Assembly (NCBI GenBank): GCA_026393835.1
Contig: JAPKZK010000153.1
Span: 1-40,790 of the forward strand
Direction of reading: 5' to 3'
From: Candidatus Aminicenantota bacterium
Lineage (GTDB): Bacteria > Acidobacteriota > Aminicenantia > UBA2199
DNA: 40,790 nt
The number at the start of each line of letters is the position of its first letter. Position 1 is the stretch's first letter. The notes under the pieces were generated by a model. That model worked only from the letters and a program-made list of their open reading frames with translations. It made no database searches and was not told the origin of the DNA. The position numbers and the translations under genes were made by a program. Of the stretch, positions 30,015 through 38,695 are shown one piece after another.

Positions 30015-30731
30015 ATGAAACGATATATGAACAAAAGCCCTGAAGAAGTTATGAAAATGGTCACCAGTGAACTCATCACCCGGGGAATAAAACTGGGCAG
30101 GAAAAAGAAACGCACCCTCTATATCCATAAACGCGCCTCAGACCCGGGAGTAAGTTTCGAAGATTTAAACCCCCTGACCCCGGGGGGCAAAGAACGCCTT
30201 GATAAATTTTTGACCCCCATCAAACGTATCTATACCATATCCGGCCTGGGTTCCCCCGAAGAAAAAAACACCCTCAGTTGGAGAAAAGTTAACCTCCCCT
30301 TCGGGAGACGTATTTGTGTCGCTTTCCAGTTGATTATATCCTTATTTTTAAAAGGCACACCCTTCAAAAACCGTCTATATCGCAGGATGGGCGTTCACAT
30401 CGGCAAAAATACCGAGATTATGCAAATGGCCTGGTTGGATCACTTCCGGCCTGAACTCATTTTTATCGGCGATAACACCCTATTAGGGGCTTTCACCCGC
30501 CTGACCGTTCACGGCTACGACGGAAACGGGAAATTCCGCTACGGCCTGATCGAAATCGGGTCCGACTGCCTCCTCGCCAGCGGTTCCGGCACAGGGCCCA
30601 TCAAGATCGAAGACAATGTCCGCACCCTCCCCAATACGACCCTGTCTCCTTATTTACTCCGGATCAGACGGGGCTCGATAGTGGGGTGGAACCCCCCCGC
30701 GGTTAAAACCAGCGACCAGGAACACGATTGA
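30015..30731 (+). CDS. Hexapeptide-repeat (LbH) acyltransferase-like protein
   Basis: The protein has 238 residues. The central and C-terminal part, YRRMGVHIGKNTEI, PELIFIGDNTLLGAFTRLTVHG, GLIEIGSDCLLASGSGT and IKIEDNVRTLPNTTLSP, shows the short strand repeats of a left-handed beta-helix with a catalytic-type His (TVHG). These enzymes transfer acyl groups from acyl-CoA or ACP to sugars or small molecules. The N-terminal 100 residues are basic and helical, with one hydrophobic stretch (VAFQLIISLFL). It has its own promoter at 29944-29972, so it is probably separate from the radical SAM operon. The acceptor substrate is unknown. Confidence 0.8.
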   Translation: MKRYMNKSPEEVMKMVTSELITRGIKLGRKKKRTLYIHKRASDPGVSFEDLNPLTPGGKERLDKFLTPIKRIYTISGLGSPEEKNTLSWRKVNLPFGRRICVAFQLIISLFLKGTPFKNRLYRRMGVHIGKNTEIMQMAWLDHFRPELIFIGDNTLLGAFTRLTVHGYDGNGKFRYGLIEIGSDCLLASGSGTGPIKIEDNVRTLPNTTLSPYLLRIRRGSIVGWNPPAVKTSDQEHD

Positions 30732-30788
30732 AAAAGGGTTTCCGGGGTCACGGATTTTCTAAAACTTTTGTTAGAAGGAGATTTAAAC

Positions 30789-32843
30789 ATGAAATCAAGA
30801 ATAAGCGCTCTATGGTGCAGCATTCTATTGATCGCATCGGTCCTTCCGGCCGGCGACGCCCAACGTCGCCCCATGACCGCGGACGATGCCCTTAATATCG
30901 TCCAGGTGGCCGACGCCATGATTACTCCCGACGGCCAATGGGCCTTTTTCTCAAAATCCGAACTGGATTGGGAAAAAAACAAATGGGAGAAAAAATACTA
31001 CATTATATCCGCCGACGGCGGCGAAGCCTTCCAATATATCGGCAAAGACGGCGGAAGCAATTTCCAATTCTCCCCCGACGGCAAATATATGGCTTTTTCC
31101 AGGGACCAGGAAGAAAAACAACAAATCTTCCTCATGCGTACCCACGGCGGCGAAGCCGTCCGCTTAACCGAACATAAAACCGGCGTTTCCCTTTTCAAAT
31201 GGGCCAAAGACTCCCGGAAAATCTTTTTTGCGGCCGATGAACCCCGCGGCGAAAAAGAAGAAAAAGAATATAAAAACGGCGACGACGTCTTTATGGTGGA
31301 TGAAGGCCCCAACGGCCAAAACGAAGGCCGCTGGAACAACATCTGGCTGTTCGACCTGGAAACCAAAACCGAAACGAAACTTACCACCGAAAATTTTATC
31401 GTTTCCCACCTGGATGCAGCGCCCGATTCTAAAACCATCCTCTTCACGGCCCGTTATGAAAACCGCAGGAACAATATGAATTTATCGGAAATACATATCC
31501 TGGACGTGGAGAACAAAAAAATCCGGCGTTTGACCGACAACAGCGCGCCGGAACAGGATCCCCTCTGGTCCCCGGACGGTAAACAGATCATATTTATGGC
31601 GCCCGACGGTAATGGTTGGCCCAATAAAAATGCAAAGATATATCTAATGAACCCGGAAACCAAAGAATATCGACCGGTTTCCCTGCAATTTGAAGGAAGC
31701 ATCCAGGGCGTTTTCTGGGATAGCGACGGTAAAAGCATTTATTTCAGCGGCCAGCAGGGTACGGATACAAACCTTTTCCAGTTGGATCTCGTCTCCGGCA
31801 AATGCAAGAAGTTGACCGATTATAAAGGGACTTTCGAGGTCCATGCCATGTCCGGCGACCGCAAACGAATGGTCTATAGTTTCGGCGATTATAAAACCCC
31901 GGTGGATATATACGCATCCGGCGTAAAAAAATTCAAACCCGTGCGTCTCACCGACGCCAACCCATGGGTTCGTGAAGAAATAGCCCTGGCCGAAATGCAG
32001 CTTATCCAGTGGCAAAGCGTCAACGATTTCCGGATCGAAGGACTTTTGCACCTGCCGCCGGGGTATAAGAAAGACCGGCCGCTGCCGTTGATCGTTAATA
32101 TTCACGGCGGACCGGCAGGAAGTTTTACCAACCAGTTTCGCGCCATGTACCACGTCTATGCCGGGTTGGGATATGCACAGCTTTCGCCCAATGTACGGGG
32201 CAGCGACGGGTACACCGATGAACTTCGCCTGGGCAATACCATCGAAAAAAACGACGGCGTCGGCCAAGGCGATTACCGGGATATTATCAGCGGAGTGGAC
32301 ACAATGATCGCCGAAGGGTATGCCGATAAAGATCGGTTGGGACTCCGCGGATGGAGTTACGGCGGTATCCTGGGGGGCTGGACCATTACCCGGACGAACA
32401 GGTTCAAAGCCGCTTCCCTGGGGGCCGGAGTTTACGACTGGACCTCCGAATACGGACCCGGTTTCAATTACGATATCCGATTGTGGCATATCGGCGGCAC
32501 GCCCTGGGATAACCCCGAAGGATACCGTCAACAATCGCCCCTATCCCATGTGAAAAATGTAACCACCCCCACCCTGCTGCTTCACGGCATGAACGATACC
32601 ACGGATACAGAACCCCAGAGTATGACGTTCTTTACGGCGTTAAAGGACCAGGGGAAAACAGTACGTTATATCCGCTTCCCCAGGGAAAAGCACGTCTTCC
32701 GCGAACCCCGTCACCAGCGGGCGCAGAATATCGAAGAAATCCGTTGGATGCAAAAATATATCATGGGAACCGAATGGGCGACGCCGGAACGGCCCGGGAA
32801 AAAAGACGACAGCAATAAAGAAATAAAAGAAATACCAAAATAA
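30789..32843 (+). CDS. Secreted S9 prolyl-oligopeptidase-family peptidase
   Basis: The protein has 684 residues from ATG 30789, with AGAAGGAG just upstream; the frame is open from 30768 but that start lacks an SD. A signal peptide (SALWCSILLIASVLPAGDA) leads. A seven-bladed propeller follows (WDYD-type repeats such as FQFSPDGKYMAFS, PLWSPDGKQIIFM). The hydrolase domain has NIHGGPAG, the nucleophile S523 in GWSYGG, D603 in HGMNDTTD and H635 in EKHVF. S9C enzymes release dipeptides or acyl-amino acids from peptides. It could serve peptide nutrition; a role in trimming the radical SAM product upstream is possible but not supported beyond proximity. Confidence 0.93.
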   Translation: MKSRISALWCSILLIASVLPAGDAQRRPMTADDALNIVQVADAMITPDGQWAFFSKSELDWEKNKWEKKYYIISADGGEAFQYIGKDGGSNFQFSPDGKYMAFSRDQEEKQQIFLMRTHGGEAVRLTEHKTGVSLFKWAKDSRKIFFAADEPRGEKEEKEYKNGDDVFMVDEGPNGQNEGRWNNIWLFDLETKTETKLTTENFIVSHLDAAPDSKTILFTARYENRRNNMNLSEIHILDVENKKIRRLTDNSAPEQDPLWSPDGKQIIFMAPDGNGWPNKNAKIYLMNPETKEYRPVSLQFEGSIQGVFWDSDGKSIYFSGQQGTDTNLFQLDLVSGKCKKLTDYKGTFEVHAMSGDRKRMVYSFGDYKTPVDIYASGVKKFKPVRLTDANPWVREEIALAEMQLIQWQSVNDFRIEGLLHLPPGYKKDRPLPLIVNIHGGPAGSFTNQFRAMYHVYAGLGYAQLSPNVRGSDGYTDELRLGNTIEKNDGVGQGDYRDIISGVDTMIAEGYADKDRLGLRGWSYGGILGGWTITRTNRFKAASLGAGVYDWTSEYGPGFNYDIRLWHIGGTPWDNPEGYRQQSPLSHVKNVTTPTLLLHGMNDTTDTEPQSMTFFTALKDQGKTVRYIRFPREKHVFREPRHQRAQNIEEIRWMQKYIMGTEWATPERPGKKDDSNKEIKEIPK

Positions 32844-32854
32844 GGAGTTTAACC

Positions 32855-33247
32855 ATGAATGAAATGAGAATATACTTTCCCGGGGGAAAGAAGGTTTACG
32901 CCGATTATAAAGGATTTACCCACAAAACGGATCAGCCCGTTCACGCCGAAGGAGAGGGCAGCGCGCCTTCGCCTTTCGAGCTTTTCCTGGCTTCCCTGGG
33001 AACCTGCGCCGGGTTTTATGTACTGGGATTCTGCCGGAACCGGGGCATCGATACCCAGGGGATCGAACTGGTTCAAAGTCTCGAAGTGGACCCGGAAACC
33101 CGGATGGCGGCAAAAGTGAACCTGGAAATAAAATTACCCCCGTCTTTCCCGGAAAAATACAAGAGCGCCGTGATACAATCGGCCGGCCTGTGCGCTGTTA
33201 AAAAGCATATGGAAAAACCGCCGCAGTTTAATATTACCACTGTATAA
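32855..33247 (+). CDS. OsmC-family protein
   Basis: The protein has 130 residues. SPFELFLASLGTC51AGFYV and SAGLC113AVKKHM contain the paired cysteines of OsmC/YhfA proteins. Many members reduce organic hydroperoxides; others lack activity and have been linked to sulfur metabolism. AAGGAG lies just upstream of the ATG, and the gene follows the S9 peptidase by 11 bases. With bacillithiol synthesis elsewhere in the window, a thiol-dependent role is plausible but unproven. Confidence 0.85.
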   Translation: MNEMRIYFPGGKKVYADYKGFTHKTDQPVHAEGEGSAPSPFELFLASLGTCAGFYVLGFCRNRGIDTQGIELVQSLEVDPETRMAAKVNLEIKLPPSFPEKYKSAVIQSAGLCAVKKHMEKPPQFNITTV

Positions 33248-33264
33248 AATAGGCTGGAGATTAT

Positions 33265-34089
33265 GTGGTGACTGAAGCGCAAGTTCTTTACGGTCCCGCC
33301 GGGTGGAGCTATAAAGACTGGTACGGCACGGTTTACCCCGAGGAAAAACCGAAAAACTTCGACGCCCTGCGCTGGATAGCGGAAACGTTCGATTTCGTGG
33401 AAGTCAACACCTCCTTCTACCACATTCCCTCCCAAAAACTCACTTCCGGCTGGGTGCAAAAAACCCGGGACCGGGAACACTTTAAATTCTGGGTTAAGGT
33501 CTATCAAAATTTCACCCACAAGTTGACGCTGGTAAAGGACGAAGTGGAACCTTTTAAAAAATCCCTGGAGCCCCTGGTAAAAGCCTCGAAACTGGAAGGC
33601 CTGCTGGCGCAGTTTCCCTATTCCTTTAAATTGAATTCCGAAAATTTAAACTACCTGCTGACGTTGCCCAGGGCCTTTGGAGAGTATCCCCTGGCCATCG
33701 AATTCCGGCATAACTCCTGGAATCGCCGGGAAGTGTTTGATGCGCTTCGTGAGCATCATATGATCTGGGTGAATATCGACCAGCCCGTGATTTCCCAGTC
33801 TTTGCCGTTAACCGCCGCGGTCACGGATGAGGGGGTTTCCTATGTACGATTGCACGGCCGGAATTACCAATCCTGGTTTTCCGATGAGGGCAGGGATGCC
33901 AGGTATGATTACGATTACCGGGCGTTGGAATTAAATCAAATAGCCGAAACCGTCAAAAAGTTGGCCCAATTGGCAAAAAAGATTTTCATTTCCGGCAACA
34001 ACCATTACAAAGGCAGCGCAGTGAAAAACCTCAAAGAATTAAAAAAATTGCTAACTGATCCTGGAATACTCCACAGAGAAGATGGATAG
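33265..34089 (+). CDS. DUF72 (YecE-like) TIM-barrel protein
   Basis: The protein has 274 residues. PAGWSYKDWYGTVYP at the front, FVEVNTSFYHIPS, FWVKVYQNFTH, LAIEFRHNSW, VNIDQP and YVRLHGRN are the DUF72 signature strands. The family is widespread, and its role is unknown. The start is GTG 33265 or the adjacent GTG 33268; an ATG at 33263 is out of frame. It lies 17 bases after the OsmC gene and converges with the papain-like gene on the other strand. Confidence 0.9.
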   Translation: MVTEAQVLYGPAGWSYKDWYGTVYPEEKPKNFDALRWIAETFDFVEVNTSFYHIPSQKLTSGWVQKTRDREHFKFWVKVYQNFTHKLTLVKDEVEPFKKSLEPLVKASKLEGLLAQFPYSFKLNSENLNYLLTLPRAFGEYPLAIEFRHNSWNRREVFDALREHHMIWVNIDQPVISQSLPLTAAVTDEGVSYVRLHGRNYQSWFSDEGRDARYDYDYRALELNQIAETVKKLAQLAKKIFISGNNHYKGSAVKNLKELKKLLTDPGILHREDG

Positions 34090-34130
34090 GGGCGGGTAAA
34101 AAAACTCTGTCAAGCAAGCGGTTTTTAATT

Positions 34131-34721
34131 TCAATAACTGCTCAGGGAGTGGGTCCAGGTGTGGTCCGGGGCGCTGACGACAAAGGAATAAAGGGAAGCC
34201 GTATACCCTTCGCCGGGCCAGGGGTCCATATATTTAAGGTACGAACCGTTGCCGGTATAACCGTACCCCACCAGGAAATGACCGCCCCCGGAAGACCACC
34301 CGAAACGCATCACAAAGGGCATACCACTATCCAGGTTGGCAACGCAGGCGTCCCAGCTCAACGTGGCCTGGACCCCCACACTGCTTATTCCCCAATTGGC
34401 TAATATTCCCTGGACGGACCCGTCGGTCCCATATAAGTAATTGGGTTTGTTGCATCCCTTTACTTTATGATTGTAATCATAGGGCCCATCGCAGCACCGG
34501 GTGGTGTTCCAGGCATAATTGGCAATCTGGCACTGGCTGGGAAACTGGTTGTAATAGTAAAGTACAGCCTGGCTGCTGCCGGCCCAACACCACTCATCGT
34601 ACTCCTGGGACACTTCCGGTACGGCAAGTGTCACATTACCTATCGGCAGAAAATTTGCACCCAACATACCGAATACGATAAATACAATACCGATCATTAA
34701 TAAAATTTTTTTCTTAGTCAT
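34131..34721 (-). CDS. Secreted papain-like cysteine peptidase A (C70/C39-like)
   Basis: The protein has 196 residues from the ATG that follows AAAGGAGG and five bases (the upstream MSRKN start lacks an SD). The signal peptide is ILLMIGIVFIVFGMLGANF. The catalytic triad is C45 in EWCWAGSSQAV, H148 in GGGHFLVGYG and D166 in YMDPWPGEGY. Four further Cys (QCQ, RCC, KGC) suggest disulfides. The Q-x-x-x-x-WCWA nucleophile context is that of AvrRpt2-type papain-like peptidases. A close paralogue lies upstream on the same strand (34909-35505). The 187-base gap between them holds low-complexity TTAATTGTTAAT repeats near 34861-34907. Confidence 0.88.
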   Translation of the reverse strand: MTKKKILLMIGIVFIVFGMLGANFLPIGNVTLAVPEVSQEYDEWCWAGSSQAVLYYYNQFPSQCQIANYAWNTTRCCDGPYDYNHKVKGCNKPNYLYGTDGSVQGILANWGISSVGVQATLSWDACVANLDSGMPFVMRFGWSSGGGHFLVGYGYTGNGSYLKYMDPWPGEGYTASLYSFVVSAPDHTWTHSLSSY

Positions 34722-34908
34722 GGTAACCTCCTTTTTAAAGTTCTTTCTGCTCATACAACACCATTTTTTTTATCTACATCTTTATACTGCCTTATTTTTC
34801 CGCCGGGCTGAGTTGGGATATAGAAGTAGCTTCCATGTGCTTCCATGTGAAGCCGCCGCTATTAAATTGTTAATTGTTAATGGTCGATCGTTAATTATTA
34901 ATTGTTAA

Positions 34909-35505
34909 TTATTGGTACGTGGTCAGGGTATGGGTCCAAATATGGTCCGGGGCGCTGACGACCCAGGAAAAAAGGGAAGTCGTATACCCTTCCCCGGGCC
35001 AGGGGTCCATGTATTGAAGATATGAACCGGCAGTGATGTACCCGTACGTTACCAGGAAATGGCCACCTCCGCCCTGGAGCCAGCCGAAGCGCATGAAAAA
35101 GGGAAATCCATTATCCAGTTCGGAAACAGTGTCGGCCCAACTCAGCGGGGCCTCGATACCGGTGCTGCTCACACCCCAATTGGCCAGTATATTTTGTACT
35201 GACCCGGCGGAACCCCACAGGTAATTGATTTTGTTACATCCTTTGGCTGCATTATTAAAACCATAGAAAGCGCCGCAGCATTTGTTGGTCCTCCAGGCAA
35301 AATTGGCAATCTGGCACTGGCTGGGGGGCTGATTGTAATAGTTGAGCGCCGCCTGGCTGGTGCCGGCCCAACACCACAAACTGTACTCCTGGATCCTCTC
35401 AGGTACGGCCAATGTGACATCGCCCACCAACAAGGAACCGGTCCCAAACAAACTTAAAATCATAAATACGATACTCATCCGCGCTAAAATGTTTTTCCTA
35501 TTCAT
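34909..35505 (-). CDS. Secreted papain-like cysteine peptidase B (paralogue of A)
   Basis: The protein has 198 residues from the ATG preceded by GGGAG. The layout is the same as in copy A: signal peptide, C45 in LWCWAGTSQAA, H149 in GGGGHFLVTYG, D167 in YMDPWPGEGY, and the same extra Cys. The two copies keep the catalytic and Cys positions but differ in loops (around residues 78-100 and 115-132), so both look functional and divergent in specificity. It lies directly downstream of a secreted protein gene (35525-36169), suggesting an operon of three. Confidence 0.88.
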   Translation of the reverse strand: MNRKNILARMSIVFMILSLFGTGSLLVGDVTLAVPERIQEYSLWCWAGTSQAALNYYNQPPSQCQIANFAWRTNKCCGAFYGFNNAAKGCNKINYLWGSAGSVQNILANWGVSSTGIEAPLSWADTVSELDNGFPFFMRFGWLQGGGGHFLVTYGYITAGSYLQYMDPWPGEGYTTSLFSWVVSAPDHIWTHTLTTYQ

Positions 35506-35524
35506 GGTAATCTCCCTATTAAGG

Positions 35525-36169
35525 TTACTTTTGTTCATACCCTATGAACGTTTTCACATTGTTATCGACGATTTCCTTGAGCGACGTTATAAATTCCGAA
35601 TTGTACATAACAGTCTGGGGATCGAACTGACCGGTAATCCCCAACGCCACCCTGGAAGAGGTGAGGGGCACAAACCCGGGTTCATGCTCATCACTGGCCC
35701 TGGAAATCTCGACAAAATCCGCCCTGGCCTGGTAAATTCTTATAAAACGATGTGTGTACCCGTCGGCCTGCGGCCATTTTTCCATTACCTTACTCATTTC
35801 CACTGCCAGGGTGGACCCGCCCATGGATACAGCGGTCCATTGCCCATTCACCTGCTGGACGGTTATAAGCGCCGCCGGCTGCTCATTGGAAACCACCACG
35901 AACCGCCACACGCCGGTGGGAACGATAATGGAACCGATATGCGAACGCTTCATGAGTTCCGCGGGGGATGCGGTATACACCTGGAAACCACTTTGCAATT
36001 TGGCATTTACCAACCCGGTTTGACCGGGAACCGGCGAAGGAAACTCGGTGATCCCTTTCTCCGCTGCCTGTATGGCTCCCATCGGCGCTACTTCCTCCGC
36101 CGCTAAACCGAGACAAAAGAAAACGAACAAAAAAACAAGGGGCATCATTAATGTAAAATGTCTTCTCAT
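35525..36169 (-). CDS. Secreted hypothetical protein, partner of the papain-like peptidases
   Basis: The protein has 214 residues. It has a signal peptide (LMMPLVFLFVFFCLGLA) and then a soluble domain with GFQVYTASPAELMKRSHIG, ALITVQQVNGQW and a C-terminal helix. I recognise no family. AAGGAGG precedes the ATG. It is the first gene of a unit that continues with two secreted papain-like peptidases, 19 bases before the first. By analogy it could be an inhibitor, pro-domain or chaperone for them; this is inference. Confidence 0.75.
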   Translation of the reverse strand: MRRHFTLMMPLVFLFVFFCLGLAAEEVAPMGAIQAAEKGITEFPSPVPGQTGLVNAKLQSGFQVYTASPAELMKRSHIGSIIVPTGVWRFVVVSNEQPAALITVQQVNGQWTAVSMGGSTLAVEMSKVMEKWPQADGYTHRFIRIYQARADFVEISRASDEHEPGFVPLTSSRVALGITGQFDPQTVMYNSEFITSLKEIVDNNVKTFIGYEQK

Positions 36170-36290
36170 GAAAGACCTCCTTTTTATTTTTGATTTTTTT
36201 AGCTGCCAGTTAAACGCGACGACATGGAATGCCTGGAATTTTTAACGCTCAGAAATATGTGAATGAAGGAGACTTATTTTTTAAGAAGGT

Positions 36291-36319
36291 ATTTTACCAC
36301 ATCCCCCGGGAAACTGCAA
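36291..36319 (-). promoter_or_regulatory. Sigma-70 promoter of the secreted-peptidase unit
   Basis: Minus strand: TTGCAG (36319-36314), a 17-base spacer, TAAAAT (36296-36291). The leader of about 115 bases to the ATG at 36169 shows no strong structure. Confidence 0.55.
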
Positions 36320-36360
36320 ATATTTTTATAAAATTGTTGTTATATATACAACCATAGTGA

Positions 36361-36388
36361 AAAACGTACAACTAAAGTTGTACGTTTT
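36361..36388 (-). terminator. Perfect palindrome, terminator of efp
   Basis: AAAACGTACAACT (36361-36373) pairs perfectly with AGTTGTACGTTTT (36376-36388). Read on the minus strand it ends in a run of five T before CAC and lies about 60 bases after the efp stop. A shorter GTTG...CAAC hairpin is nearby at 36335-36352. Confidence 0.65.
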
Positions 36389-36445
36389 AAGGGAAAAATT
36401 ATCCTACCAAAAATACAACTTTCGATGTATTGACTTTTCTTAATT

Positions 36446-37009
36446 TTATTTTTTCACTCGTTCGATATAGCTGCCGTCGCGGGTGTCCACTTTGATGACA
36501 TTGCCCGTTTCGATAAAGGAGGGGACCATGACCTCCATACCGTTATCCAACCTGGCGGGTTTGTAAGAGGCCTGGACCGTGGCGCCTTTGAGGGTGGTTT
36601 CCGCTTCGGTTACCTCGAACTCCATGGCCAGGGGGGGCGTCAAATTCATGGGCGTGTTCCGATATGACTCCAGGGTGTAAATGGCCCCGTCTTGTAAATA
36701 GTAAACGGCGTCGCCCAAGAAATCTTTACTGAGGCTGATCTGGTCGAAGGTCTCATTGTCCATGAAAATGTAATTGTCTTCATCCTGGTAGGAATAAGTT
36801 AATTCACTTGAATCCAGGACCACCTTCTCGACGGTCTCGGACGGCCGGAACCGGTAATTCCTTACAGACGAGTCGTTCAAGTCCCTGAGCTTGGTCTGTA
36901 CAACGGCAATACCTTTGCCGGGAGTAACATGGTCCATTTCGTCTACACGGTACAACTTCTCATTTAAAAGTATGATGATTCCTTTCCGGATCTGTGTCGC
37001 TTTAATCAT
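36446..37009 (-). CDS. efp: Translation elongation factor P
   Basis: The protein has 187 residues, the normal EF-P length, from ATG 37009 with GGAGG five bases upstream. Domain I contains DHVTPGKGIAVVQTKLRDL; the loop lysine that is modified in many bacteria is K32 in PGKG. Domain II has SELTYSYQDEDNYIFMDNETF and domain III LTPPLAMEFEVTEAET and ARLDNGMEVMVPSFIETG. EF-P helps ribosomes stalled at polyproline. Its start overlaps the stop of the metallopeptidase gene by 8 bases, so it is read from the same mRNA. No modification enzyme is present in the window. Confidence 0.96.
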   Translation of the reverse strand: MIKATQIRKGIIILLNEKLYRVDEMDHVTPGKGIAVVQTKLRDLNDSSVRNYRFRPSETVEKVVLDSSELTYSYQDEDNYIFMDNETFDQISLSKDFLGDAVYYLQDGAIYTLESYRNTPMNLTPPLAMEFEVTEAETTLKGATVQASYKPARLDNGMEVMVPSFIETGNVIKVDTRDGSYIERVKK

Positions 37010-38258
37010 AGTTTCCTCCATAGATAAATTTATTCATTTGGCTCCTGTCGTTTGTTCGTACGTAAATCATTTCATTTCTTGCTTTTCGTAAAAAAAAGTA
37101 ATTGTCCCCGGCTTGCCCGGCGCTGAAAATACTGCCCCTGATATTGCCTTCTTTAAAGTTGACCATGAATGTTTTTTCGATATACTGTTTGAATATGAAG
37201 TAAAAGGCGGCGCAAAATTTTTCTTCATCCCAGGCGGATTTCCATGCCAGGAAGTGGGATGGGGATTTTCGATAGATATTAAACGTATCGCCCCCCCAGC
37301 CATTGGCAAAATCCATGTACTTGTTGGCGTTTTTTGCCATCAACAGTACGTTTAAGTAGTATTCGCCGACGACGCCCGAATGATAAAGCTCGTAACCTTC
37401 GGGACGGTATTGCACGGTCACGGGAATGGGCTTCTCTCGTTTTATATATTTTTCCGGGTGCAGGATTTGTTCGCTGGAATCAGGGGGCGAGGCCAATATA
37501 TTATTGAGGCCGTTCCATTTCTTCTTGTTAAAAACAGCGATCACGAACCGTAAGCCGTCGATGTATGGCATGGTGAATCGATGCTTGACGATGTCGGCGG
37601 TTTTGTATAACTGGGTGGAGTTTCCCAGCGGGGAAAAGGAAAGCAGCGGGTCGGAATTATAGGTGGAAGTCATCAGCTCGGGGTTAAAACCGTTGAATAA
37701 AAGCGCCGTGAAAGCGGCGTCCCCTTCGACGGCCGATAGTATGGCCAGTCCCCGGTCATCATAATCGGGATATTTTCCCAGCAGCGCCCCCAGATCGAAA
37801 TGGGCGTCCAGGGCGGCATGTCTTAATTCATGCACCATGATCATGGCATTCATCATATCGATGGCCTGGTAATCTTTCAACGCGATGAGTTCTTTGGTTT
37901 TTTCATTATACTGGGCGCCGGCGCTCGCAGTCAGGATTTTCTTGTGGAGTTTTTTTATGTCGATGGGTTGGTCGCCGAAACCCATCAGGCGAATAAACAC
38001 TTCCTCTTTTTCGGCCCATTCGGCGGGGTATTCTTTTTCTACCCGGGCGGCGATATATTTTCTTAGCAGGTTTTTACCGAGATATTTGATGGGGATATCG
38101 GTTTTATAATCCAGGTTGCCCAGCGCCGCCACCCGCCGTTTTACTTCCTGGATGGTCAGGCCGTCCTGTTGGGCGTTTAAAACTAGGGGGGGATGAGATA
38201 GGACCTGAAATAGAACCCATAAAGATATCAGGAAAGCTGCGGAAAAAATTTTTTTCAT
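37002..38258 (-). CDS. Secreted HExxH zinc metallopeptidase-like protein
   Basis: The protein has 418 residues. It has a signal peptide (FSAAFLISLWVLFQVLS). The zinc site is H143-E-L-R-H147 in MIMVHELRHAALDAHF, with E178 of SAVEGD as the likely third ligand about 31 residues further, a gluzincin-like layout. The rest is helical, with many aromatic residues. I do not recognise a named family. The gene overlaps efp by 8 bases. AGAAGAGA precedes the ATG. It may be a periplasmic peptidase; its substrate is unknown. Confidence 0.8.
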   Translation of the reverse strand: MKKIFSAAFLISLWVLFQVLSHPPLVLNAQQDGLTIQEVKRRVAALGNLDYKTDIPIKYLGKNLLRKYIAARVEKEYPAEWAEKEEVFIRLMGFGDQPIDIKKLHKKILTASAGAQYNEKTKELIALKDYQAIDMMNAMIMVHELRHAALDAHFDLGALLGKYPDYDDRGLAILSAVEGDAAFTALLFNGFNPELMTSTYNSDPLLSFSPLGNSTQLYKTADIVKHRFTMPYIDGLRFVIAVFNKKKWNGLNNILASPPDSSEQILHPEKYIKREKPIPVTVQYRPEGYELYHSGVVGEYYLNVLLMAKNANKYMDFANGWGGDTFNIYRKSPSHFLAWKSAWDEEKFCAAFYFIFKQYIEKTFMVNFKEGNIRGSIFSAGQAGDNYFFLRKARNEMIYVRTNDRSQMNKFIYGGNYD

Positions 38259-38331
38259 TCTCTTCTATATACAACCCGGTTTTACTTGTCTTGCTCTTGT
38301 CTGCTTCTTGTCTTCGTTTAAAGAAAAAAAA

Positions 38332-38404
<73 letters not shown>

Positions 38405-38493
38405 ATTCGATTTTGTTGGTTTTGAAGTATATATATACCATATTTTTGTGATGAAAGCAAATTTTTTTTGTTTTTTTTCCTGGTATGAAAATA

Positions 38494-38577
38494 GCCACCA
38501 AGACACGAAGGCACAAAGGAACACCAAGAAGGGGTTTATTATTAAAAAAATCCTTGGCGCCCCGGTGTCTTGGTGGC
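38494..38577. repeat. Inverted repeat GCCACCAAGACAC
   Basis: GCCACCAAGACAC (38494-38506) and GTGTCTTGGTGGC (38565-38577) form a perfect 13-bp inverted pair around an imperfect inner pair (ACACCAAG / CCTTGGCG). It fills the gap between the tRNA and ilvE and belongs to a CACGAA/CACCAAG-rich phrase family also seen near 39845 and 40430. Confidence 0.75.
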
Positions 38578-38695
38578 AAAAGTTTTCCTGGTTTGGCATG
38601 CTTTTCCTGGGGATTCATGAAAATATTTGACAGAAAGTGAATAAGGTTTTATCATATACCCTAATAATTTGTTTTTAAATTAAAGGAGGATATTA

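Noticed and set aside
31644..32534. 296-codon minus-strand ORF opposite the S9 peptidase
   Set aside because: Shadow of a strongly supported gene on the plus strand; no ribosome-binding site or domain.
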